From NCBI GenBank assembly GCA_964545715.1, contig CAZJHX010000008.1, positions 62,001-126,000 of the forward strand: a stretch of DNA of 64,000 bases, given 5' to 3'. Both the position numbers and the translations under genes were made by a program. The DNA comes from CAZJHX01 sp964545715. Lineage in GTDB: Bacteria; Myxococcota_A; UBA9042; GCA-2863065. The first letter of the stretch is position 1, and every line of letters starts with the position of its first letter. The notes beneath the pieces are model-generated. The model worked only from the letters and a program-made list of their open reading frames with translations. It did no database searches and was not told where the DNA came from. Of the stretch, positions 1-9,159 are shown in pieces.

Positions 1-2
1 TC

Positions 3-1001
3 AACGACAAGCGCGAGCTGCTGATCGAGTATGTGCCGGCGGTGGTCAGCCCGCTGAACGCCGACAACCTGCCGGTCATGTCCGAGGCGACCATCCTGTT
101 GGAGTCGAATGCGTGGGAGCCTATTAAAGAGGTCTTCGTCAGCGCGTTCGGCACCGACCAGATCTGTTGCACCCCGGTCATCCTGGTGCAGGAGGGCGAG
201 CAGGTGGTGCCGCAGACCAACCTGCACCTGTTGGGCCAGCAGTCGACCTGCCCGACCGAGGTCGCGCAGTGGGAGTGGTCGGTGAAGGGCCCGGTCGGCG
301 ACGCCGGCACCTTTATCCCCAGCAACACCTTCCCCGACCCCACGTTTGAGGCAAACCTGGCCGGCGTCTACACCTTTGAGCTGCGCACGTGGGGCTCGGA
401 CGGCACCCCGTCTTGCCTGCCGGCGACGGTGGATGTGTTGGTGGTGCCCGACGAGGCGATCCACGTCGAGCTGCTGTGGACCACGCCCAACGATCCTGAT
501 GAGACCGACATCGGACCCGAGGCCGGTGCGGACCTGGACCTGCACTTCTGCCATCCGCTGGCCAACACGGGTGTGGATCTCGACGGCGACGGCGTGGGCG
601 ACCCCTGGTTTGACCAGCCGTTCGACGCCTTCTGGTTCAACGCCAAGCCCAACTGGGCGTCGTTTGACCCGTCCATCGACGACGATCCGGGCCTGGACCG
701 CGACGACACCGACGGCGCGGGACCCGAGAACCTGAACCTGAACATCCCGGAGAACCTGACGTACAAGGTGGGCGTCCACTACTGGAGCGACCACGAGTAC
801 GGCCCGTCGCTGGCGACGGTGCGCATCTATGTATATGGCCAGCTCGTGTTCGAGGTGTCGGACGTGAAGATGGTCAACCACGACATGTGGGATGTGGCGC
901 GCATCGCGTGGCCCAGCGGCAAGATCACGCTCGTGACCGAAGAGGGCGGCGGCTACAAGATCACGCCGTCCTACATCAACCCCGACTTCTTCCAGCCGTA
1001 A
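3..1001 (+). CDS. C-terminal part of a choice-of-anchor/PKD/YfaP-like surface lipoprotein (paralog 1, 5' end outside window)
   Basis: The open frame enters from the window edge with no start or signal peptide visible, so the N-terminus is missing. The visible 332 residues match the C-terminal halves of the next three genes. A PKD-like beta-sandwich, with motif VQEGEQVVPQTNLHL and a later NPTFE...GVYTF, is followed by a C-terminal module starting HVELLW. That module has DLDLHF, an acidic DLDGDGVGD stretch that looks like a calcium-binding loop, GPENLNLNIPEN and VGVHYWSDHEYG. The C-terminal part resembles YfaP/DUF2135-type extracellular beta-sandwiches. The function is unknown; surface adhesion or matrix is inference. 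The stop lies 20 nt before the next gene, so the two are probably co-transcribed. Confidence 0.8.
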   Translation, partial: NDKRELLIEYVPAVVSPLNADNLPVMSEATILLESNAWEPIKEVFVSAFGTDQICCTPVILVQEGEQVVPQTNLHLLGQQSTCPTEVAQWEWSVKGPVGDAGTFIPSNTFPDPTFEANLAGVYTFELRTWGSDGTPSCLPATVDVLVVPDEAIHVELLWTTPNDPDETDIGPEAGADLDLHFCHPLANTGVDLDGDGVGDPWFDQPFDAFWFNAKPNWASFDPSIDDDPGLDRDDTDGAGPENLNLNIPENLTYKVGVHYWSDHEYGPSLATVRIYVYGQLVFEVSDVKMVNHDMWDVARIAWPSGKITLVTEEGGGYKITPSYINPDFFQP

Positions 1002-1021
1002 CAGCAAGGCGAGGGCTTCAA

Positions 1022-3046
1022 ATGAGATATCTAGTTGTATTTGTAGGGATATTTGCGCTCGCATGCGGCGATGGCGGCGACGGAGAGAAGGGCAGCAACT
1101 TCGGTGAGACGAAGTTCGGCGACATCCAGGTGGAGCACGAGTCGCCGGTCTTCAAGAAGGGCGAGACGGCGATCGGTGAGACCGCGCTCAGCATCGTGAC
1201 GATCACAAACGTCGTGCCGCAGGAGGAGAACATCCTGCACGTCACGGCGCGGCTGGAGTACACGGCGCCGTTGTCCGTGGTGGAGTCCGACGGTCCGTCC
1301 TTGGAGTTGGTGGGCGGTGAGTCGTCGTTTGAGGTGGCGCCGCTGGCGCATACGGGCGATCAGACCCAGCTGCAGGTGCGCTTTCGCCGCTATGACGACG
1401 CGATCCCGCGCCGGGCGACACTGCACATCGAAAGCGACACCCAGGACGCGGGCCGGCGGCACATCACGGTGGAGTTCAAGACCGAGGAGGGGCTCGTGGT
1501 GGCGTCCGTCTCGCCCCCGCAGGTCGACTTCGGGTCGGTGAAGGCGGGCGAGTCGCCGCACCAGAACGTAGTGATCGCCAACACGGGCTCCGCGGATCTG
1601 AGGGTGTCGCAGGCGCTGTTTCAGGGGCACCCGGACTACCGCTTGATTCACCAGGGCGCCGAGTTCGAGCCCGGTGAGGCGGTGGCGTTTGACCCGGTCC
1701 TGACGATCCCGTCGGGTGAGAGCGAGACGTTTGTGGTGCGCTTCACGCCGCTGACGGCCGTGCCTGCCAGCGCCAAGCTGGTCTTCTATACCAACGATCC
1801 GGCGCACCCCAGCGGCATCGCGGTGGAGATCGTGGCCAACAAGACCGGCCCCGCGATCTCGATCACGCCCAAGAAGGTCGACTTCGGCGGCAAGCTGGTC
1901 GGTCAGGTCGCCGTGCTGCCGGTGACGATCAGCAACGTGGGCACCCAGCCGCTGGAGATCGCCGAGCTCTTCTTGTCGGAGGACACCCACCAGGACTTCT
2001 CGCTGCAGGGCGCGGAGGTGCCGGCGACCGTTCCGGTCAATGCAAGTATAGAGGCACAGGTGCGATACGCGCCGGCCGTGCTCAGCGAGCTCGTCGACGG
2101 CCAGGTCGTGCCGTCCACGGGGATCCTGGTCGTTGAGTCCGACGCGTTCAACGACACGGTGGAGGTCGGCTTGTCCGGCGTCGCCGTCAAGGACATCTGC
2201 CCCAACGCCATCGGGATCATCCAGGAAGGCGAGCAGGTGATCCCGCAGACCACACTGCACATCTTCGGCGACCAGAGCTTCGCTCCGTCCGGCGACATCG
2301 CCGCCTGGAAGTGGAGCGTGCAACAGCCCACGGGCTCATCGTCGGGCTTTTTGCCCAGCGACACCTTCCCCAACCCGACCTTTGCGCCCAACGTGGCCGG
2401 CGAGTACCAGTTCAGCCTCGACGTGTGGGATTCGACGGGCGTGAAGAGCTGCGTGCCCTGGAAGTCTACGGTGCTGGTGATCCCCGATGAGGCCATCCAC
2501 GTCGAGCTGCTGTGGCACACGCCCAACGATCCGGACGAGACCGATCAGGGTCCGGAGGCCGGCACCGACCTGGACCTGCACTTTGCGCACGACAAGTTCG
2601 CCGCGACCAACCCGGACATCGACATGGACGGCAAGCCGGACGTCTGGTTTGACCAGCCGTTCGACACGTTCTGGTTCAACGCACACCCCAACTGGGGGAG
2701 CTTCGATCCAAGTATCGACGACGATCCGGGACTGGACCTGGACGACACCGACGGCGCCGGCCCTGAAAACCTGAACCTGAATATTCCGGAAAATACGGAC
2801 TATCGAGTGGGCGTCCATTATTGGAGCGACCACGAATACGGGCCGTCCTACGCCACCGTTCGCATCTACATCTACAGCAACCTCGTCTTTGAGGTGGCGG
2901 ACGTAAAACTCAGCCATCACGACATGTGGTGTGTGGCCACGATCGCGTGGCCGAGCGGCAAAATCACCCTGTGCCAGGAGCCGGACGGCGGCTACAAGAT
3001 CACGCCCGACTACCAGAATCCCTTCTTCCAGGACGTCGGGAATTAA
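1022..3046 (+). CDS. Surface lipoprotein with two choice-of-anchor-D repeats, PKD-like and YfaP-like domains (paralog 2)
   Basis: This predicts a 674-residue exported lipoprotein. ATG 1022 is preferred over upstream in-frame codons because it begins a signal peptide ending FALAC (Cys15) and lies just after the previous stop. Two Ig-like choice-of-anchor-D/ASPM-SPD2-Hydin repeats follow, with VSPPQVDFG near residue 163 and ITPKKVDFG near 281. A PKD-like domain sits at about 397-485. The C-terminal acidic module at about 493-670 has DLDLHF, DIDMDGKPD and VGVHYWSDHEYG. It is the second member of a four-gene tandem family. A surface structural or binding role is inference; no catalytic motif is visible. 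Confidence 0.85.
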   Translation: MRYLVVFVGIFALACGDGGDGEKGSNFGETKFGDIQVEHESPVFKKGETAIGETALSIVTITNVVPQEENILHVTARLEYTAPLSVVESDGPSLELVGGESSFEVAPLAHTGDQTQLQVRFRRYDDAIPRRATLHIESDTQDAGRRHITVEFKTEEGLVVASVSPPQVDFGSVKAGESPHQNVVIANTGSADLRVSQALFQGHPDYRLIHQGAEFEPGEAVAFDPVLTIPSGESETFVVRFTPLTAVPASAKLVFYTNDPAHPSGIAVEIVANKTGPAISITPKKVDFGGKLVGQVAVLPVTISNVGTQPLEIAELFLSEDTHQDFSLQGAEVPATVPVNASIEAQVRYAPAVLSELVDGQVVPSTGILVVESDAFNDTVEVGLSGVAVKDICPNAIGIIQEGEQVIPQTTLHIFGDQSFAPSGDIAAWKWSVQQPTGSSSGFLPSDTFPNPTFAPNVAGEYQFSLDVWDSTGVKSCVPWKSTVLVIPDEAIHVELLWHTPNDPDETDQGPEAGTDLDLHFAHDKFAATNPDIDMDGKPDVWFDQPFDTFWFNAHPNWGSFDPSIDDDPGLDLDDTDGAGPENLNLNIPENTDYRVGVHYWSDHEYGPSYATVRIYIYSNLVFEVADVKLSHHDMWCVATIAWPSGKITLCQEPDGGYKITPDYQNPFFQDVGN

Positions 3047-3098
3047 CGCGATTTGAAAAAAAGGTGATCACATTTGTGCCTCTGGCGGGTGTCGGCCC

Positions 3099-3125
3099 AA
3101 GAACCCAGGCGGGGATGGGTTTCTT
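3099..3125 (+). other. Hairpin in the spacer between paralogs 2 and 3
   Basis: AAGAACCCA (3099-3107) pairs with TGGGTTTCTT (3116-3125) with one bulged T and an 8-nt loop. No U-tract follows, so it is not a classical intrinsic terminator. It sits between the stop of paralog 2 and a strong promoter, where it may mark a transcript end. Confidence 0.35.
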
Positions 3126-3133
3126 GAAATCGA

Positions 3134-3163
3134 TTGACCCTGAAAAACGCGTCACCCTATAAT
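3134..3163 (+). promoter_or_regulatory. Sigma70-type promoter upstream of paralog 3
   Basis: TTGACC (3134-3139) and a perfect TATAAT (3158-3163) are separated by 18 nt. The predicted transcript would start near 3170, giving a leader of about 50 nt before the gene starting at 3221. The AT-rich -10 box stands out in this GC-rich sequence, and it implies that paralogs 3 and 4 can be transcribed separately from paralogs 1 and 2. Confidence 0.7.
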
Positions 3164-3220
3164 GCATCGGCTCTAAACCACGCGATGCCTAGCGCGGTGC
3201 TGACTGGAGGCTCTTCTGTG

Positions 3221-5404
3221 ATGATCAGGTTGTTTGCTACACGTTCACTTCTCTACACGCTCGTCCTTGGAATCGCTGCGTTTACTCTTGGTTGCGGCGG
3301 CGGCGGTGGCGGCGGCGGCAGCGGCAGTGGCGGCGGCGGCGGTGACCTCGAGACCTCCGACAAAGGCCAGATCGAGCTTGAGTACAACGATCAGCTCATC
3401 AACCTGAAGGGCTCGACGATCAGCTTCCAGAAAGGCCAGGTCAACGTTGACGAGCGCATCACTGAGACGCTCATCATCCGCAACGTCGCGTTCCCCGCAG
3501 AGGGCAAGAACGCGCCGATGAAGGTGACGCTGTCCTTTGATTACACAGCGCCGGGCAACACGACAGAGACGGAGCCGTCGCTGAGCATCAAGTCCGTTAC
3601 GGCGGGCGCCTCCGAGGTCATCCAGGACGGCAACAACTACACGGTCACCATTCTGCCGCTGATCCGCGGTGGGGACGAGATCGAGGTCGTCGTCGAGTTC
3701 CTGCGCTACGCAGACTCGCTGGACCGCACCGCCAGCCTGAACATCGTCAGCGACACCAAGAAGGCCAGCGAGCAGAACGGCTCGGTCAAATACACCACGG
3801 AAGAGGGCCTGCCGGTCGCCAACGTGTCGCCCAAGCTCATCGACTTCGGTCAGGTCAAGGCCGGTGAGACCCCCGAGAAGTTCATCCAGGTGTCCAACAC
3901 GGGCTCGGACCCGCTGGTCATTACAAACCTGCTCTTCCAGGGCCACCCGGACTACATCCTGTACTACAACGGCACCGACACGAACTACGAGCCGGGCGAG
4001 GAGATCAAGTTCGATCCCGCCATCTCGGTCGACCCGGGCGCTACCGAGACCTTTACGGTCAAGTTCACGCCGCTGACGGACGTGCCTGCAGAGGGCAAGG
4101 TCGTCTTCTACACAAACGACACCGCGCACCCCAGTGGCATCCTGGTGGAGATCAAGGCCAACACCGAGGGTCCGTGCATTCAGGTCAACCCCAAGAAGGT
4201 GCAGTTCGGCGGCAAGCTGGTCGGCAACAAGGCCCTTCTGCCGGTCGAGGTCATCTCGTGCGGCACCGCGCCGCTGGACATCACCAACGTGATCTTCACG
4301 GACGGCTCCAACCCCAACTTCAGCCTCGATTACACGACGCTGCCCGGCTTTGAGGACAACACGAAGCCCAGCACCGAGACCCCGCTCATCGTGCCGGTCA
4401 ACAACCAGGCGACGTTCAACGTGGTCTACGTGCCCAGCATCGAGAACCCGCTTGGCGAGGACGGCCAGCCGATCTTCGACAAGGGCATCATCCTGATCGA
4501 GTCCAACGCGTTTGACGCGCAGCTGGAGATCGAGGTCAGCGGCCTGGGCGTCGAGAAAGAGTGCCCCACGGCTGTCGGCATCATTCAGGAAGGCGAGCAG
4601 GTCATTCCGCAGACCAACCTGCACCTCTTCGGTGACCAGAGCTTCGCTCCGGCGGGCGCGGTCGCCAGCTGGAAGTGGGGCGTGCAGCAGCCGACCGGCT
4701 CGGCCAGCGTCTTTGTCCCGAGCGACACGTTCCCCAACCCCACCTTCGAGACCAACACCGCGGGCGAGTACCAGTTCAGCCTGGAGGTGTGGGACGAGGC
4801 GGGCGTCAAGAGCTGCGTGCCGTGGAAGCAGACCGTGCTGGTCGTCCCGGACGAGGCCATCCACGTCGAGCTGCTGTGGCACACGCCCAACGATCCGGAC
4901 GAGACGGATCAGGGTCCGGAGGCCGGCTCCGATGTCGACCTTCACTTCACCCATGACAAGTACGCGCAGTCCGGTCCCGACATCGACATGGACGGCACCC
5001 CGGACGGTTGGTTCGACCAGCCCTTCGACTGCTTCTGGTTCAACGCGCACCCCAACTGGGGCAGCTTTGACCCGAGCATCGACGATGATCCGGGCCTGGA
5101 CCGCGATGACACCGACGGCGCCGGCCCCGAGAACTTGAACCTGAACATCCCGGAGAACACGCTGTACCGCGTGGGCGTCCACTATTGGAGCGACCACGAG
5201 TACGGCCCTAGCTTCATCACGCTGCGGATCTACATCTACTCCAACCTGGTGTTCGAGGTCACCGACGTGAAGATGGTCAACCACGACATGTGGGACGCCG
5301 CCACGATCGAGTGGCCCAGCGGCAAAGTCACCCTCGTCCAGCAGGGCGGCGGCGGCTACAAAATCACGCCGAACTACCAGAACCCCTTCTTCTTCCAGCC
5401 GTAG
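3221..5404 (+). CDS. Surface lipoprotein with poly-Gly linker, choice-of-anchor-D, PKD-like and YfaP-like domains (paralog 3)
   Basis: This is a 727-residue predicted lipoprotein. ATG 3221, or GTG 3218 just before it, is chosen because GGAGG lies at 3206-3210 and the signal peptide ends FTLGC (Cys25). A Gly/Ser linker follows the lipid-attachment cysteine directly and probably spaces the protein from the membrane. Two choice-of-anchor-D repeats (VSPKLIDFG, VNPKKVQFG), a PKD-like domain and the acidic C-terminal module follow in order. It has its own TATAAT promoter. Long blocks are nearly identical to paralog 4, including synonymous positions. The molecular role is unknown. Confidence 0.87.
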   Translation: MIRLFATRSLLYTLVLGIAAFTLGCGGGGGGGGSGSGGGGGDLETSDKGQIELEYNDQLINLKGSTISFQKGQVNVDERITETLIIRNVAFPAEGKNAPMKVTLSFDYTAPGNTTETEPSLSIKSVTAGASEVIQDGNNYTVTILPLIRGGDEIEVVVEFLRYADSLDRTASLNIVSDTKKASEQNGSVKYTTEEGLPVANVSPKLIDFGQVKAGETPEKFIQVSNTGSDPLVITNLLFQGHPDYILYYNGTDTNYEPGEEIKFDPAISVDPGATETFTVKFTPLTDVPAEGKVVFYTNDTAHPSGILVEIKANTEGPCIQVNPKKVQFGGKLVGNKALLPVEVISCGTAPLDITNVIFTDGSNPNFSLDYTTLPGFEDNTKPSTETPLIVPVNNQATFNVVYVPSIENPLGEDGQPIFDKGIILIESNAFDAQLEIEVSGLGVEKECPTAVGIIQEGEQVIPQTNLHLFGDQSFAPAGAVASWKWGVQQPTGSASVFVPSDTFPNPTFETNTAGEYQFSLEVWDEAGVKSCVPWKQTVLVVPDEAIHVELLWHTPNDPDETDQGPEAGSDVDLHFTHDKYAQSGPDIDMDGTPDGWFDQPFDCFWFNAHPNWGSFDPSIDDDPGLDRDDTDGAGPENLNLNIPENTLYRVGVHYWSDHEYGPSFITLRIYIYSNLVFEVTDVKMVNHDMWDAATIEWPSGKVTLVQQGGGGYKITPNYQNPFFFQP

Positions 5405-5445
5405 TGGTGCGCCCGCTCGGCGGGCCTCTTCCACTCTCCCCAGCC

Positions 5446-7515
5446 ATGCGACCCTGCATGCTGGCGGCGTTGCTGTGCGGTACCCTTCAGCTGGCGGCCT
5501 GCGCGGATGACGCGGACACGGCCGCTCGGATCCACGTCGATGTGGAGTCCATCGAGATCGATGGTGCGCTGGTGGCTGTCGGTTCCAGCGAAACCCGGCA
5601 CGTGCGAATCACAAACACGGCTCGGACGGCGCCTCTGACGGTGGGCGTGCGGCTGGAGTACGAGGCTCCGGCGCCGGGCGCGGACATGGATGGACCGGCG
5701 CTCGATCTTGTTGCCGGCAACGTCGAAGACGACATCGTGCTGGAGCCCGACTCCGAATTGCTGGTCTCCGTCCGGTATCGCCGCGCGGTCGATCTGCACC
5801 AGCGCTCAGCGACTTTGGTGATCACGTCCGACGCCGTCGATCAGCCGGAGCGCCAGGTGCTCATTACGGTGTCGCCGGGCGGTCACGACCCGCGAATTAC
5901 TCCGGAGTTGGTGGACTTCGGCCAGGTGAAAGCCGGCGAGAAGCCCAAACGAGCGATCACGGTCGCCAACGCGGGCGTCGTCGATCTGAAGATCACCAAC
6001 ATGCTCTTCCAGGGACATCCGGACTACACGCTGTCACGTGACGGGGTGACCTGGGAGGTCGGAGAGGACATTCAGCTCGATCCGCCGCTGCTCGTCGTGC
6101 CGGGCGAAACCGACGTGTTCGACATCGGGTTCAAGCCGCTGACCAACGTGCCGGGGGAGGCCAAGGTCGTGTTCTACACAGACGATCCGGCGCACGCCCA
6201 CGGCATCCTGGTCGAGGTGAAGGCGAATACGCAGGGTCCCTGCATTCAGGTCAACCCCAAGAAGGTGCAGTTTGGCGGCAAGCTGGTCGCCAACAAGGCC
6301 CTCTTGCCGGTGGAGGTCATCTCGTGCGGCACCGCGCCGCTGGACATTACGAGCATTGCGTTCAAGGCCGACTCAAACGCCGACTTCGGTGTCGACCACA
6401 CGACGCTGCCGGGCTTTGAAGACGCCGGCCAGCCCACCGAAGAGACGCCGCTGATCATCCCGGTCAACAACCAGGCCACGTTCAACGTGGTCTACGTGCC
6501 CAGCATCGTGAGCCCGCTCGGCGAGGACGGCCAGCCGATCTTCGACGAGGGCATCGTCGTGATCCAGTCCAACGCGTTCGACGCGCAGCTGGAGGTCGAA
6601 GTCGCCGGCCTCGGGGTCGACAAAGAGTGCCCCACGGCTGTCGGCATCATTCAGGAAGGCGAGCAGGTCATTCCGCAGACCAACCTGCACCTCTTCGGTG
6701 ACCAGAGCTTCGCTCCCACCGGCGGGATCATCAGCTGGAAGTGGGGTGTGCAGCAGCCGACCGGGTCAGTCGGCATTTTTGTTCCCAGTGACACATTTCC
6801 CAACCCCACCTTCGAGACCAACACCGCGGGCGAGTATCTATTCAGCCTTGAGGTGTGGGACGAAGCGGGCGTCAGGAGCTGCGTGCCGTGGCAGCAGACC
6901 GTGCTGGTCGTCCCCGACGAGGCGATCCACGTCGAGCTGCACTGGCACACCCCGGACGACCCGGACGAGACCGACCAGGGCGCCGGTGCCCTGCCGGCCA
7001 CAAAAGCGGACGTGGATGTGGACGATGACTATCCGGGCGCCGACCTGGACCTGCACTTTACCCACGACAAGTACGCGCAGTCCGGACCGGACATCGATAA
7101 CGACGGAGTCCCGGACGGCTGGTTCGATCAGCCGTTCGACGCGTTCTGGTTCAACGCCAACCCCAACTGGGGCTCGTTCGATCCGTCCATCGACGACGAT
7201 CCCCGCTTGCACATGGACGATCGCGACGGCGCCGGCCCCGAGAACCTGAACCTCAACATCCCGGAGAACACGCTGTATCGCATAGGCGTCCACTACTGGA
7301 GCGACCACGGCTACGGTACGAGCTTCGCTACCGTGCGCGTGTACATCTACTCCAATCTGGTCTTTCAGGTCGCCAACGTAGAGCTGATCGAGCACGACAT
7401 GTGGGACGCGGCCACGATCGACTGGCCGAGCGGCAAAGTCACCCTCGTCCAGCAGGGTGGCGGTGGCTACAAGATCACGCCGAACTACCAGAATCCGTTC
7501 TTCTTCCAGCCGTAG
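5446..7515 (+). CDS. Surface lipoprotein of the same tandem family (paralog 4)
   Basis: This is a 689-residue lipoprotein starting at ATG 5446, which begins a signal peptide ending LQLAAC (Cys19). Domain order matches paralogs 2 and 3: two choice-of-anchor-D repeats (ITPELVDFG, VNPKKVQFG), PKD-like domain, and acidic C-terminal module ending YQNPFFFQP as in paralog 3. Relative to the paralogs it carries an insertion of about 18 residues (GALPATKADVDVDDDYPG) before DLDLHF. The gap to paralog 3 is 41 nt with no clear promoter, so the two probably form one transcript. The N-terminal third is more divergent than the rest. Confidence 0.86.
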   Translation: MRPCMLAALLCGTLQLAACADDADTAARIHVDVESIEIDGALVAVGSSETRHVRITNTARTAPLTVGVRLEYEAPAPGADMDGPALDLVAGNVEDDIVLEPDSELLVSVRYRRAVDLHQRSATLVITSDAVDQPERQVLITVSPGGHDPRITPELVDFGQVKAGEKPKRAITVANAGVVDLKITNMLFQGHPDYTLSRDGVTWEVGEDIQLDPPLLVVPGETDVFDIGFKPLTNVPGEAKVVFYTDDPAHAHGILVEVKANTQGPCIQVNPKKVQFGGKLVANKALLPVEVISCGTAPLDITSIAFKADSNADFGVDHTTLPGFEDAGQPTEETPLIIPVNNQATFNVVYVPSIVSPLGEDGQPIFDEGIVVIQSNAFDAQLEVEVAGLGVDKECPTAVGIIQEGEQVIPQTNLHLFGDQSFAPTGGIISWKWGVQQPTGSVGIFVPSDTFPNPTFETNTAGEYLFSLEVWDEAGVRSCVPWQQTVLVVPDEAIHVELHWHTPDDPDETDQGAGALPATKADVDVDDDYPGADLDLHFTHDKYAQSGPDIDNDGVPDGWFDQPFDAFWFNANPNWGSFDPSIDDDPRLHMDDRDGAGPENLNLNIPENTLYRIGVHYWSDHGYGTSFATVRVYIYSNLVFQVANVELIEHDMWDAATIDWPSGKVTLVQQGGGGYKITPNYQNPFFFQP

Positions 7516-7533
7516 TGGCGGTCCGTGGCCATG

Positions 7534-8223
7534 TTACAGATCGCGCGTGTCGATGAAGATATCCGCGACATACTGAGATAGGGCGTGCCGTTGGGGCATG
7601 CCGAGGATCTCGTGCGCCACCGCGATGGCGGCTTCCCACTGGTCGCGTGCCTGCGGTCCTTTCATGTCCGGGGCGTTCACGAAGTAGACAAACGCCAGCA
7701 CGGCCGCTTCTCCGAGCACCTCGCGCAGGTAGTAGAGATGAGCCAGCCGATTGGCGATCTGGTAGAACGGGCCCATCCAGTTCGCTGCCGCGAGCTTCTT
7801 GCTCTTGGGGGCCATGTGCGCCTTCGTCCGCGCGATCGCTTGTTGGATCATCGCCACAGAGTTTGGAGCGCTGGCTCCGCACGGGTCGCTGACGAACTCG
7901 GGGATGTTGGCTTTGGCCTCCACCAGGATGCGGACGTTGCCCGGTTGCCCGACGCCGAGCGCGTCCCATTGGGGGCCGAAGCGCGGCCAGAACGCGGACA
8001 GCGGTGTTGGAGGGCTTGGGAGGCCCAGCACCTTCAAGAAGTCGGCGTCGCGATACTCGGCATAGTCGTCGCCGGCCAGAGGCGACTTCCAGTCGACCCG
8101 GCTCCAGGTCATCTTGGGAAACGCGGCGGTCAGCTTGGCGTTCAAGAGCGCGGGCCTGTTGACGGCGACCTGCGTCCACCGGAGGCTGCCGCGCGGATTG
8201 GGGTTGGACGGGTGGCGTGACAT
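7534..8223 (-). CDS. Hypothetical protein, possible PD-(D/E)XK-fold
   Basis: This encodes 229 residues. ATG 8223 is taken as start because the upstream frame continues antisense through the divergent lipoprotein gene, where it is not coding-like. There is no signal peptide or membrane segment. The only recognisable motif is WDALG about 17 residues before ILVEAKANI, which fits the D...ExK spacing of PD-(D/E)XK nuclease-like folds. This is pattern matching, not a family assignment. It converges on paralog 4 with an 18-nt gap and diverges from the lipoprotein at 8284. No methylase or partner nuclease is adjacent, so a restriction role is not supported. Confidence 0.6.
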   Translation of the reverse strand: MSRHPSNPNPRGSLRWTQVAVNRPALLNAKLTAAFPKMTWSRVDWKSPLAGDDYAEYRDADFLKVLGLPSPPTPLSAFWPRFGPQWDALGVGQPGNVRILVEAKANIPEFVSDPCGASAPNSVAMIQQAIARTKAHMAPKSKKLAAANWMGPFYQIANRLAHLYYLREVLGEAAVLAFVYFVNAPDMKGPQARDQWEAAIAVAHEILGMPQRHALSQYVADIFIDTRDL

Positions 8224-8283
8224 TTGGCAATGATGGCACAACCTCCTTGCCCCTTCGCCTGCCACCGCGATACATGGGCGCCC

Positions 8284-9048
8284 ATGAATCGTGCTCTGAT
8301 CACCCTTGTCTGCTGCCTCTCCGCGCTCGTCCTCTGCTCCTGCGCCGATGACCCGGTCGGTAACTCTGACGGTGGCGACATCACGTCCAGCGCCGACGAT
8401 GTACCGGCGCCAGACTCCGGCGTTGCTACAGCTGATACGACCGTCGGCCAGGCCGCCCAGCCACTGGGGCTGAAGGGGCTCAACGAGCCGGGTGGGGTTT
8501 GCGCCACGGTGGCCGACGCGCCGTGCGGTGGTGACATCATGGGTACCTGGGAGCTTGTGGACTTCTGCACGCCCGAGCCCGCGGGGGACGATCAGCCCTG
8601 CGAAGGGCCGGGTGAGGACGAGCCCGCCTGCGCCGGTGACGCCAGCAGCCGTATCTGCAACATCCTGTATGGCGGCACCGCGGAGTTCACTGCCGACGCG
8701 CTGGCGGCCACCTTCTCCGTGGCGGCTCGTGTGCGCTACTCGTTTACCGATCCCTGCCTGGCCGCTCTGGGCGAAGGGGCCGAGGGGCAAGCCGCCTGTG
8801 ACGCCAGGGTCACCGACAAGCTGGCCTGCGACTACGCCGACGGCACCTGTTCTTGCGAGGCCGTCCTGGACCCGCAGTCCGAGCTGCAGACGGTCGCCAT
8901 GAGCCTGGACGGGCACACGATGACGCTCGAGCAGGGCGGCAAAGAGGCCGTGGGCACCTATTGTGTGGACGGCGACCGGCTCACCATCGTCTTCGACCCG
9001 CACGGTCCGCAGGGCTGGCGCGCCTGGGTGCTGGACCGCGTGCAGTGA
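8284..9048 (+). CDS. Hypothetical lipoprotein
   Basis: This is a 254-residue lipoprotein starting at ATG 8284. Its signal peptide ends VLCSC (Cys20) and is followed by an Asp/Ala-rich linker. The mature part has several cysteines, a GTWELVDFC stretch and later EGQAACDARVTDK, suggesting a small disulfide-stabilised beta-rich domain of the lipocalin-like kind (GxW near the start), but I do not recognise the family. No Shine-Dalgarno sequence is visible. TACATG lies 7 nt upstream of the start with TTGCCC a further 18 nt upstream, so a leaderless mRNA is possible. Confidence 0.75.
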   Translation: MNRALITLVCCLSALVLCSCADDPVGNSDGGDITSSADDVPAPDSGVATADTTVGQAAQPLGLKGLNEPGGVCATVADAPCGGDIMGTWELVDFCTPEPAGDDQPCEGPGEDEPACAGDASSRICNILYGGTAEFTADALAATFSVAARVRYSFTDPCLAALGEGAEGQAACDARVTDKLACDYADGTCSCEAVLDPQSELQTVAMSLDGHTMTLEQGGKEAVGTYCVDGDRLTIVFDPHGPQGWRAWVLDRVQ

Positions 9049-9159
9049 CTTCTTCTTCTTCCGGCCGGGACGCCTTTACGAAAAAGGCTCAACCGCGGTG
9101 GGTCGTCGGCCGATACTGAACAAGGCGAGGAAGTGTGAGGCTCTTGGAGCCCGCAGTCC

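Noticed and set aside
3099..3125. Intrinsic terminator between paralogs 2 and 3
   Set aside because: The hairpin is good, but there is no U-tract after it, so it is listed as a hairpin only.
3245..5434. Very long minus-strand frame opposite paralog 3
   Set aside because: It is a shadow of a high-GC gene: antisense, Arg/Val/Leu/Asp-rich with no domain or signal, while the plus-strand frame has clear domains and a signal peptide.
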